NCBI GenBank assembly: GCA_964579135.1
Contig: CAZOFD010000034.1
Span: 1 to 12,792, forward strand
Reading direction: 5' to 3'
Origin: CAG-390 sp964579135
GTDB taxonomy: Bacteria > Bacillota > Clostridia > Oscillospirales > CAG-272
DNA length: 12,792 bases
Positions within the stretch are counted from its first letter, which is position 1. Every line of letters begins with the position of its first letter. Below the pieces are notes generated by a model. The model was not told where the DNA came from and did no database searches. It was given only the letters and a program-made list of their open reading frames with translations. A program made the translations under genes and the position numbers. Shown piece by piece: positions 1-6,450 of the stretch.

Positions 1-11
1 GTGCTTTCCTA

Positions 12-86
12 TGGCACCCGCAGTAGGAATCGAACCTACAACTAACCCTTAGGAGGGGCTTGTTATATCCATTTAACTATACAGGC
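12..86 (-). tRNA. tRNA-Arg (anticodon CCU), CCA encoded
   Basis: The minus strand folds as a full cloverleaf of 75 nt including the 3' CCA. The acceptor stem is GCCTGTA against TGCGGGT, with three G·U wobbles, one of them at the terminal 1-72 pair. The D arm is GTTA/TAAC with a GG in the loop. The anticodon stem AGCCC/GGGTT closes the loop CTCCTAA, which has U33 and A37 in place, so the anticodon is CCT (plus positions 51-53), reading AGG. The T arm is GTAGG/CCTAC around TTCGATT, and the discriminator base is G. A near-consensus promoter lies about 36 bp upstream. Confidence 0.95.
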
Positions 87-121
87 ATATGGCGGACACG
101 CAAGGTCGCTCGTTTTCTCCT

Positions 122-150
122 ATTATACCACAAAGCGGGATATATTTCAA
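122..150 (-). promoter_or_regulatory. sigma-A promoter of the tRNA-Arg gene
   Basis: On the minus strand a -35 box TTGAAA (145-150) and a perfect -10 box TATAAT (122-127) are separated by 17 bp, with TGG just before the -10 (extended -10). Transcription would start around 115 and run into the tRNA-Arg gene. It is back-to-back with the iorA promoter. Confidence 0.85.
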
Positions 151-171
151 CCCCAACGCGAAAAAAACATT

Positions 172-198
172 AAAAACGACAGTTTTTTATTCGTTTTT
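172..198. repeat. AT-rich inverted repeat just upstream of the iorA promoter
   Basis: Perfect 8-bp arms AAAAACGA (172-179) and TCGTTTTT (191-198) flank 11 bp. The right arm ends 1 bp before the -35 box of the iorA promoter. The position suits an operator or an UP element; the A/T-rich composition means a chance palindrome cannot be excluded. It is too far upstream to be a transcribed leader hairpin for iorA. Confidence 0.4.
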
Positions 199-199
199 A

Positions 200-228
200 T
201 TGAAATGATCCGCCGCAAATGGTATAAT
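200..228 (+). promoter_or_regulatory. sigma-A promoter of the iorA-iorB-paaK-ACT operon
   Basis: TTGAAA (200-205), a 17-bp spacer and TATAAT (223-228), with TG at 220-221 giving an extended -10. The predicted start near 235 leaves a leader of about 49 nt. That is too short for a T-box or a known amino-acid riboswitch, so any regulation would have to act at the DNA level or through another route. A ribosome binding site (AAAGGA, about 268-273) precedes the ATG at 284. Confidence 0.88.
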
Positions 229-283
229 AGGCATAAGTTTTTTCGCCGGTTCCCCCTCTCTCTCTTGAAAGGATACGATCTCA

Positions 284-2035
284 ATGAACACAAAAAAATT
301 AATGCTCGGAAACGAGGCGATAGCACGCGGGCTTTACGAAGCCGGCTGTGACGTTATATCCTCGTATCCCGGCACCCCCTCCACGGAAATAACGGAATTC
401 GCCGCAAAATACGACGAAATCGCGTGCGAATGGGCGCCGAATGAAAAGGTCGCGCTCGAGACCGCTTTCGGCGCGTCGCTCGCGGGTCACCGCAGCGCCT
501 GCGCTATGAAGCACGTCGGACTTAACGTCGCGGCGGACCCCCTTTTTACTATGTCGTACACCGGGGTTTGCGCGGGTCTTGTCATCTTCGTTGCCGACGA
601 CCCGGCTATGCATTCTTCGCAAAACGAGCAGGACTCACGCAACTATGCGATAGCGGCAAAGCTCCCGATGATAGAGCCGTCGGATTCGAGCGAAGCCAAA
701 GAGTACGTCAAACTCGCGTTTGAGATATCCGAAAAATTCGACACTCCCGTGCTTTTCAGAATATGCACTCGCACCGCTCACGCGCAAAGCATCGTCGAGC
801 TTGCAGGGCGCGAAAAACCGGAGCCCGTCAAATACGAAAAACACCCCGAAAAATACGTAATGATGCCGGCATACGCAAAGCTCAAGCATCCCGTCGTCGA
901 GGCAAGAACGGTTGCGCTGCGCGAATACGCAAACAAAGCCGCACTGAACAGAGTCGAGGGAACGTCGCCATCTCTCGGTATAATAACGTGCGGAATGTGC
1001 TATCAATACGTTCGTGAAGCATTTGACGGCATAGAAGACGTTAAGATACTGCGCATCGGTATGCACAATCCCCTGCCCGACGCGCTCCTCGGCGAATTCG
1101 TCGCCGGCGTTAAGCGCGCCGTCGTCGTCGAAGAACTCGACTCCGTTATCGAGGATCGCTGCCGAGTTCTCGGTCTGCCGGTCGAAGGCCGCAATCTCTT
1201 CTCTCCGATCGGCGAATATTCTCAGCAAACGGTAGCGCACGCTTTCGGAATTCGCACACCCGAATTCGACAAAGCGAAAACGGATATCCCCGCGCGCCCG
1301 CCCATTATGTGCTCCGGCTGCCCGCACCGCGGTCTGTTCTACGTTTTGTCGAAAAACAAGATCACCGTACTCGGGGACATCGGTTGCTACACGCTCGGAG
1401 CGCAAAGACCGCTTAACGCACTCGACTCTACCCTTTGTATGGGAGCGTCCGTCTCGGGGCTGCACGGATTTAACAAAGCCGACCCCAAAAACGCCCGCCG
1501 CACCGTCGCCGTTATCGGAGATTCGACCTTTATGCACTCCGGCATGACCGGGCTTTGCAACGTTGCGTACAACGGAACGAACTCTACCGTGATAATACTC
1601 GACAACTCCATTACCGGGATGACGGGGCACCAGCAAAACCCGACCACGGGCTACGACCTTCGCGGCGAGCCCGCGACCAAGATAGATCTCGAGGCGCTGT
1701 GCCGAGCACTCGGCATAGATCGCGTTCGCGTTGTCGACCCGTACGATCTCGCCTCTTGCGAGACGGTGATAAAAGAAGAACTTGCCGCCGAGGCGCCGTC
1801 CGTTATCATCTCGCGCCGTCCTTGCGTACTGCTGAAGACCGCAAAGATCGGCAAACCGCTTTCCGTTAACGACGACAAATGCAAATCCTGCCGCAAATGT
1901 ATGAAGCTCGGCTGTCCCTCGCTGTCTTTTAAAGGCAGGAAAGCCACGATAGACTCTACCCTTTGCACGGGTTGCGGAGTTTGCGCCGAGCTTTGCTCTT
2001 GCGGCGCGATATGCGACACAACGGGGGTAATATGA
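284..2035 (+). CDS. iorA: indolepyruvate ferredoxin oxidoreductase, alpha subunit
   Basis: Cytoplasmic thiamine-diphosphate and iron-sulfur enzyme. With IorB it converts arylpyruvates (indolepyruvate, phenylpyruvate, hydroxyphenylpyruvate) plus CoA to arylacetyl-CoA and CO2, reducing ferredoxin; the family can also run in reverse. The 583 residues match the usual family length. The N-terminal pyruvate-oxidoreductase-type domain shows YPGTPSTEI at 28-36. The TPP domain shows CSGCPHR (343-349), GDIGCYTLG (364-372) and GDSTF (412-416) followed by DN at 440-441. The C-terminus carries two ferredoxin-type [4Fe-4S] sites, Cys533/536/539/544 and Cys561/564/567/571; the wider spacing before Cys544 in the first is typical of IorA. 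First gene of a four-gene operon with its own promoter; its stop overlaps the iorB start (ATGA). The true substrate (indole, phenyl or other 2-oxoacid) cannot be fixed from sequence. Confidence 0.95.
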   Translation: MNTKKLMLGNEAIARGLYEAGCDVISSYPGTPSTEITEFAAKYDEIACEWAPNEKVALETAFGASLAGHRSACAMKHVGLNVAADPLFTMSYTGVCAGLVIFVADDPAMHSSQNEQDSRNYAIAAKLPMIEPSDSSEAKEYVKLAFEISEKFDTPVLFRICTRTAHAQSIVELAGREKPEPVKYEKHPEKYVMMPAYAKLKHPVVEARTVALREYANKAALNRVEGTSPSLGIITCGMCYQYVREAFDGIEDVKILRIGMHNPLPDALLGEFVAGVKRAVVVEELDSVIEDRCRVLGLPVEGRNLFSPIGEYSQQTVAHAFGIRTPEFDKAKTDIPARPPIMCSGCPHRGLFYVLSKNKITVLGDIGCYTLGAQRPLNALDSTLCMGASVSGLHGFNKADPKNARRTVAVIGDSTFMHSGMTGLCNVAYNGTNSTVIILDNSITGMTGHQQNPTTGYDLRGEPATKIDLEALCRALGIDRVRVVDPYDLASCETVIKEELAAEAPSVIISRRPCVLLKTAKIGKPLSVNDDKCKSCRKCMKLGCPSLSFKGRKATIDSTLCTGCGVCAELCSCGAICDTTGVI

Positions 2036-2622
2036 TGACTGTAAAAATAATGATAGTCGGCGTCGGCGGTCAGGGTACGCTTTTGGCGAGCAAATTGCTC
2101 GGAAAAATATTAATAGAGCGCGGATACGACGTTAAGGTCGCGGAGCTCCACGGTATGAGCCAACGAGGCGGCAGCGTCGTTACGTACGTAAAATACGGCG
2201 ATCGGGTCTTCTCCCCCCTGATAGAAGAGGGCGAGGCGGACTATATCGTATCGTTCGAAAAGCTCGAAGCGGCACGTTGGGCAAAATGCCTCAAAAAAGG
2301 CGGCAAGATCATCGTAAACACGCAGCAGATCGATCCTATGCCCGTAACCTCGGGTTTGGCGGAGTATCCGAGTGGGATTCTTGACGAGCTTTGCGAAGCG
2401 GGGCTCGACGTCGATGCGCTTGACGCGCTCTCCCTCGCGGTAGAGGCGGGCTCGCCGAAATGCGTAAACATAGTACTTATGGGCAAGCTTGCCAAGCACC
2501 TCGGTATGACGAAAGAAGAGTGGCTCGACGCTATCGAAAAATCCGTCAAGCCGGCTTTGGTGCAAATGAATCGCAAGGCTTTTACTTTGGGATACGAAAC
2601 GGAGCGTAATACGCAAAAATGA
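2032..2622 (+). CDS. iorB: indolepyruvate ferredoxin oxidoreductase, beta subunit
   Basis: The gamma-domain partner of IorA (pyruvate/ketoisovalerate oxidoreductase gamma family), completing the heterodimer in the cytoplasm. It is 196 residues, normal for IorB. The Gly-rich segment GVGGQGTLLASKL (10-22) and MSQRGGSV (42-49) are hallmarks of the family; no cysteine cluster motif is present, as expected because the clusters sit in IorA. The ATG at 2032 overlaps the iorA stop by 4 bp, and a second ATG follows at 2035. The upstream GGGGG (about 2023-2027) gives slightly better spacing for 2035, so the start may be one codon later. An open frame reaches back to 1963 but lies wholly inside iorA and is not credible. 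Its stop overlaps the next start in the same ATGA fashion, implying translational coupling. Confidence 0.94.
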   Translation: MMTVKIMIVGVGGQGTLLASKLLGKILIERGYDVKVAELHGMSQRGGSVVTYVKYGDRVFSPLIEEGEADYIVSFEKLEAARWAKCLKKGGKIIVNTQQIDPMPVTSGLAEYPSGILDELCEAGLDVDALDALSLAVEAGSPKCVNIVLMGKLAKHLGMTKEEWLDAIEKSVKPALVQMNRKAFTLGYETERNTQK

Positions 2623-3929
2623 GCGAAAGATATTGGCAAAAAGAGATTGAGACCTGCCCGAGAGAAAAGCTCGAGGCACTGCAGCTCGAAAGGCTGAAAA
2701 AGACCGTGCGCCACACGTTCGACAACGTGGAGATCTATCGCGAAAGAATGAAAGCGTCGGGAGTTTCTCCCGACGATATAAAATCGCTTGACGATCTGAG
2801 AAAACTCCCCTTTACCTGCAAACAAGATCTGCGAGACACGTATCCCTACGGGATGTTTGCCGTTCCTATGAAGGACGTCGTTCGCCTGCACGCTTCCTCG
2901 GGTACCACGGGCAAACAAATCGTCGTGGGGTACACCCGCCGCGACCTTGAGGTGTGGAACAATATGGTCGCTCGCCAGCTCGTTGCGGCGGGCGCCGACG
3001 AAAACGATTTCGTTCACGTCGCATACGGATACGGGCTTTTTACCGGCGGACTCGGTCTGCACGGAGGTGCCGAACTGCTCGGCGCAGCCGTACTTCCCGT
3101 TTCCTCCGGCAACACCGCGCGGCAGATAACGATAATGCAAGACCTGCGCTCGTCCGTACTTGCGTGCACGCCGTCTTACGCTATGTACCTTGCCGAATCC
3201 GTGCACGCTGCGGGGATAGACCCGAAAACGCTTAACCTCAAGGCAGGCATCTTCGGTGCGGAGCCGTGGACCGAGGAGATGCGGCACAAGATCGAAGAGA
3301 TGCTGAACGTCAAAGCCTACGACATTTACGGTCTTACCGAAACTATGGGACCCGGCGTGGCGTACGAATGCTCCTGTCAAAACGGTATGCACGTCAACGA
3401 GGATTCGTTCATCATTGAGGTCATCGACCCCGAGACGGAGCTGCCCGTGCCCGACGGCACACCGGGAGAACTCGTTTTCACCTCCGTAAATAAAGAGGCG
3501 TTTCCCGTTATTCGTTACAGAACGCGCGACATCGGCACGATAACGCACGAGAGGTGCGAGTGCGGCAGAACGTTCGTGAGGATGTCCAAACCGCGCGGCA
3601 GAACCGACGATATGCTGATAATAAGGGGAGTAAACGTTTTCCCCTCGCAAATAGAGACCGTACTTATCAACAACGGCTATTCGCCGAATTACCTCATAAT
3701 CGTCGACCGCGTAAACAATCTCGACACTATGGAGATACACGTGGAGATGAACGAGTCGTCGCTTGACGACACGCTTGCCGGGCTCGTAACGCTCGAGCGC
3801 AAACTGACCGACGATATCAAGTCTCTCCTCGGCGTCTCGGCAAAAGTCAAGCTCGTCAACCCGCACTCGATCGAGCGCTCCACGGGCAAAGCCAAGCGCG
3901 TGATAGACAACCGCAAACTGCTCGACTGA
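2619..3929 (+). CDS. paaK: phenylacetate-CoA ligase (AMP-forming, PaaK family)
   Basis: Adenylate-forming enzyme that activates arylacetates with ATP and CoA to arylacetyl-CoA, AMP and PPi. The 436 residues fit the anaerobic PaaK type. Visible signatures are the phosphate-binding loop SSGTTGK (93-99), YGLTE (237-241), RTRD (301-304), the hinge region GRTDDM (327-332) and the C-terminal STGKAKRV (421-428) with candidate catalytic lysines. Cys251, Cys253 and His258, together with Cys313 and Cys315 (CECGRT), could form a metal site; this is inference. The ATG overlaps the iorB stop (ATGA, 2619-2622), and GGAG at 2601-2604 is rather distant, so translation probably depends on coupling. Placement directly after iorAB means its product is the substrate or product of IorAB, which supports an arylacetate role. 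Exact aryl substrate unknown. Confidence 0.92.
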   Translation: MSERYWQKEIETCPREKLEALQLERLKKTVRHTFDNVEIYRERMKASGVSPDDIKSLDDLRKLPFTCKQDLRDTYPYGMFAVPMKDVVRLHASSGTTGKQIVVGYTRRDLEVWNNMVARQLVAAGADENDFVHVAYGYGLFTGGLGLHGGAELLGAAVLPVSSGNTARQITIMQDLRSSVLACTPSYAMYLAESVHAAGIDPKTLNLKAGIFGAEPWTEEMRHKIEEMLNVKAYDIYGLTETMGPGVAYECSCQNGMHVNEDSFIIEVIDPETELPVPDGTPGELVFTSVNKEAFPVIRYRTRDIGTITHERCECGRTFVRMSKPRGRTDDMLIIRGVNVFPSQIETVLINNGYSPNYLIIVDRVNNLDTMEIHVEMNESSLDDTLAGLVTLERKLTDDIKSLLGVSAKVKLVNPHSIERSTGKAKRVIDNRKLLD

Positions 3930-3951
3930 CTTTCGAATCGGAGGAATATTT

Positions 3952-4365
3952 ATGTCTGTAAAACAATTATCCGTCTTTATCGAAAACCGGCGCGGAATGT
4001 TGACGGGAGTTGCCGACGCACTGTCTGCGGCAAATATCGACGTACGAGCTATGTCTCTTGCCGACACACACGACTACGGTCTTGTGCGAATGATAGTCAG
4101 CGACACCGACAAAGCGCTTGAGGTCATACGTGCCACGGGACGCGCGGTAACCGTCAACAAGGTCGTTTGCGTTCAGGTCGCGGATCGCCCGGGCGGACTT
4201 GTCGGCGTACTGCACGTATTAAACGACAACGATATCGACGTCGAATATATGTACGCATTTCTCGCAGACTCGCGCGAGCACGCCAACGTCGTGCTGCGAG
4301 TTGCCGACAACGAAAAAGCCGAGGCGTTGCTTTCCGGCGCAGGCTACGAATTATTGGAACAATAA
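3952..4365 (+). CDS. stand-alone tandem ACT-domain protein (putative amino-acid sensor)
   Basis: A 137-residue protein made of two ACT domains and nothing else. The first covers about residues 4-70 (LSVFIENRRGMLTGVADALS, then the beta strand YGLVRMIV at 42-49). The second covers about 72-137 (VQVADRPGGLVGVLHVL at 75-91, then ANVVLRV at 111-117). The NRRGML and RPGGL turns are where ACT dimers usually bind amino-acid ligands. No catalytic or DNA-binding domain is present. It follows paaK by 22 bp with a strong GGAGGA site (3940-3945) and is the last gene before the terminator. Proteins of this kind often follow iorAB and paaK; an aromatic amino acid or arylacetate as ligand, and control of the ligase or of IorAB, are inferences. 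Confidence 0.88.
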   Translation: MSVKQLSVFIENRRGMLTGVADALSAANIDVRAMSLADTHDYGLVRMIVSDTDKALEVIRATGRAVTVNKVVCVQVADRPGGLVGVLHVLNDNDIDVEYMYAFLADSREHANVVLRVADNEKAEALLSGAGYELLEQ

Positions 4366-4369
4366 AACG

Positions 4370-4407
4370 ATCGGAGTGCCGTTTTTATTACGGCACTCCG
4401 ATTTTTT
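4370..4407 (+). terminator. Rho-independent terminator of the iorA operon, possibly bidirectional
   Basis: A perfect 13-bp stem (4370-4382 with 4390-4402) and 7-nt loop TTTTATT are followed by a run of six T (4402-4407). It starts 4 nt after the ACT-gene stop. Read on the minus strand, the stem is followed by CGTTTTATT and begins about 13 nt after the stop of the converging gene at 4416, so it can serve both transcripts. Confidence 0.93.
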
Positions 4408-4415
4408 CAAGGTCA

Positions 4416-5381
4416 TCAAAGGCAAAAGCGCCAAAGACGCGCTCTGTCCGCCTCGTCGGCAAAATCTATGCCGACTCTCGGCAAGCGGCGTATCTCCCGC
4501 GGCGACGTTTTTTCGTCCTCTATCCATACCTCGTCCGACAAAACGACGTCGGCTCCGTTTTGTCGCCTGTCGATCGCGAATTTTTTGGTAACTCTGCCGG
4601 GACCCGAGCTCCCCTCGACGGCGCGTATCAAAACGCACTGCGGATCGTCCTTTTCGCCAGTCACAACGTTCAAAATAGAATGTATCCCGTAGCAAAGATA
4701 AACGTACAAAAGTCCGCCCCTGCCGTACATCATACGGTTGCGCTCCGTTTTGCCGCAGCGCGCGTGACTTGCGCTGTCATTCTCGCCCAGGTAACATTCG
4801 GTCTCGGTGATAACGGCGCGTATCACGTCTCCGTTTTCCGTTTTGCGACAAAGCACCTTACCCAAAAGCTCCGGCGCGACCTCAAGTGCGGGTCCGGCAA
4901 AAAATTCTCTGCCGAGTCTTTTGCTTTTCGGCTTGCCGGCACGTTTTAAAGCGAAAAACGATCGCAAAATCGCCGCGCATTCGTCCGCGAGCACTTCGCC
5001 CTCAAGCGCAAGGCTCGGCAACGGCAAAGAATCCCTTATATCAAACAGCCCGCCGAAAGCTCCGCCGACCGTATCCGAAGCGCCGAACACCACCCTGGAC
5101 AAGCGAGCGTTCGCCACGGCACCCGCACACATCGCGCAGGGTTCGAGGGTCACGTAAAGCTCGCACCCGACGAGCCGCCACGTTCCGAGAGCTGCGCACG
5201 CCTCGTTTATCGCTTCGATCTCCGCGTGCGCGGAGGCGCCTCCGCCACGCTCGCGTCGATTCTCTCCCCTGCCTATGATCTCGCCGTTCCTTACCACAAC
5301 GGCGCCGACGGGCACGTCCCCCGCCTCGCCCGCGCGCCTCGCAAGAGCGAGCGCCTCACGCATATAATATTCTTTTTCCAC
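4416..5381 (-). CDS. fusion protein: TadA-type tRNA adenosine deaminase + AAG-type 3-methyladenine DNA glycosylase
   Basis: Two complete enzymes in one 321-residue chain. Residues 1-150 are a TadA/CDA-fold deaminase: zinc and catalytic HAE at 52-54, then PCAMC at 81-85. TadA makes inosine at the wobble position of tRNA-Arg(ACG). Residues about 155-321 are an alkyladenine DNA glycosylase (Mpg/AAG family): TETECY (192-197) holds the catalytic Glu195 equivalent to human Glu125. His206, the intercalating Tyr231 (YVYLCYG) and Arg253 are also conserved, and RRLPRVGID near the end matches the family C-terminus. The two join through a short basic linker (RAGKPKSKR) with no Met or stop, so two separate proteins cannot be read. 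I chose GTG at 5381, giving MEKEYYMREAL as in other TadA proteins; TTG at 5402 and ATG at 5363 are alternatives. No clear promoter was seen. TadA is normally a single-domain protein of about 150-170 residues. Confidence 0.9.
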   Translation of the reverse strand: MEKEYYMREALALARRAGEAGDVPVGAVVVRNGEIIGRGENRRERGGGASAHAEIEAINEACAALGTWRLVGCELYVTLEPCAMCAGAVANARLSRVVFGASDTVGGAFGGLFDIRDSLPLPSLALEGEVLADECAAILRSFFALKRAGKPKSKRLGREFFAGPALEVAPELLGKVLCRKTENGDVIRAVITETECYLGENDSASHARCGKTERNRMMYGRGGLLYVYLCYGIHSILNVVTGEKDDPQCVLIRAVEGSSGPGRVTKKFAIDRRQNGADVVLSDEVWIEDEKTSPREIRRLPRVGIDFADEADRARLWRFCL

Positions 5382-5478
5382 CTTACGCCCCCCGAAATGC
5401 AAAACCGCCTTTGCCGTTTTACCGGCGAGGTTGCCTCTGCCGTATCACGCCGGCGTTGCCTTGTAGCGCTTCACGCTC

Positions 5479-5540
5479 TCGCGCGGGGCAAGATCGCCTT
5501 GCGCGTTTTTGCACTTTGCCGAATCTTGCCGCCCGCGCGA
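5479..5540. repeat. long GC-rich inverted repeat after the CPBP gene
   Basis: On the plus strand the left arm 5479-5494 pairs with 5523-5540 over 16 bp, with one 2-nt bulge; the loop is 28 nt and can form a further 4-bp GTGC/GCGC stem. It begins 5 nt after the CPBP stop codon on the minus strand. There is no T run on either side, so it is not a standard terminator. It may protect the 3' end of the lgt-CPBP transcript, or be a dispersed palindromic element. Confidence 0.6.
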
Positions 5541-5544
5541 CGGT

Positions 5545-6408
5545 TTAGCACAATTTGTCGTTTGTATCAGCCGCTCTTCCGCCGTTTTTTTCGTCGTTCA
5601 CGTCGTTCCGCGACGCAAAAAAAGTTGCCGCCTCTTTCGGCTCGACGGAAAAGCAGACCGACGCCATATACGCGCAAGCCACAAGCGCCAAAGCAACCGT
5701 GACCATTACCGTAACGCTATCCCACTGAGCGGACGAGTTGCCGAGCGTCGGCATAAGATAACCGCCGAAATTAAATATCGCGTGAAGCAAAGCGCATATC
5801 CAAACGCACTTTGTCCTCAAAAGCACGACCGATAGCATCGCACCTATCAAAAACGAATACCCGACCTGCAACGCGACCGCGCCGAAAGACGCACCGCCTA
5901 AAAGATTAAAAAGATGCACGAGCCCGAAGATAGCGGACGACGCGATAACGACGGAAACTATCTGCTTTTTGCTTTGCCTGTGCTTTTCGAGCAGCACCAT
6001 AAACAAGAGTCCGCGAAACGCCGTTTCTTCGAAAATGCCGACGGCAAGGCATTGCAGCGCAAACGCAAAAACGTACTCCGCCCCCCTTACGGTGTACACG
6101 TTGCCGAGCAAAAACTGCCTTATCGGGAAATTGTTGAGGACAACGGCAAAAGCGACGAAAACGGTAAGGAGTGCTCCGCCCCTGCCTTTTTTCGCAAAGC
6201 CGAACACGTTATAGCCGTAACGCAAAATAAGCGGCAAAAAAACGAAAGTGCCGAGAGCTCGCGTTACTATCGCCTCGCAGATACCGCTCATCAAAGGATC
6301 GGCGAGGTAACGGGGCGAGGTCGCCTCGAGCACGACCATAGCTATCGCGGCAGTGGCGGAAACAAGCAAAAGCGCACGGTCTGCTTTGCCGCCTTTTTTT
6401 ATCTTCAT
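5545..6408 (-). CDS. CPBP (Abi/CAAX-type) intramembrane metalloprotease
   Basis: A 287-residue polytopic membrane protein of the CPBP family, glutamate-dependent intramembrane proteases related to Rce1. The family motifs are present: EETAFR at 127-132, the FGLVH histidine at 165, and HAIFN at 209-213. Hydrophobic stretches near residues 11-28, 48-63, 78-92, 110-125, 150-166, 176-197 and 232-253 indicate about seven to eight membrane segments. A hydrophilic, charged tail follows from about residue 256. A strong ribosome site (GGAGG, about 6417-6422) precedes the ATG. It lies 42 bp downstream of the Lgt-like gene and shares its promoter. Bacterial members act in peptide maturation, immunity to self-made bacteriocins or membrane-protein turnover; no bacteriocin gene is visible here, so the substrate is unknown. 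Confidence 0.85.
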   Translation of the reverse strand: MKIKKGGKADRALLLVSATAAIAMVVLEATSPRYLADPLMSGICEAIVTRALGTFVFLPLILRYGYNVFGFAKKGRGGALLTVFVAFAVVLNNFPIRQFLLGNVYTVRGAEYVFAFALQCLAVGIFEETAFRGLLFMVLLEKHRQSKKQIVSVVIASSAIFGLVHLFNLLGGASFGAVALQVGYSFLIGAMLSVVLLRTKCVWICALLHAIFNFGGYLMPTLGNSSAQWDSVTVMVTVALALVACAYMASVCFSVEPKEAATFFASRNDVNDEKNGGRAADTNDKLC

Positions 6409-6450
6409 AAAGCGTTACCTCCGCTCACACGACGTTAGGCGCGCATTGCA

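Noticed and set aside
12..86. tRNA genes (also 8051-8127) as attachment sites of an integrated element
   Set aside because: No integrase, no repeated tRNA 3' end and no cargo-like genes in the window.
235..283. Riboswitch or T-box leader for the aromatic operon
   Set aside because: The predicted leader is only about 49 nt, pyrimidine-rich and without stable folds or T-box motifs.
1963..2031. Upstream extension of iorB by 23 codons
   Set aside because: Lies inside the iron-sulfur coding end of iorA and adds residues unlike IorB; the ATG in the ATGA overlap at 2032 fits the family N-terminus.
2241..4067. 608-codon minus-strand open frame opposite iorB, paaK and the ACT gene
   Set aside because: It runs antisense through three convincing genes, has no recognisable motifs, and arises because the GC-rich codon pattern of the real genes suppresses stops on the other strand.
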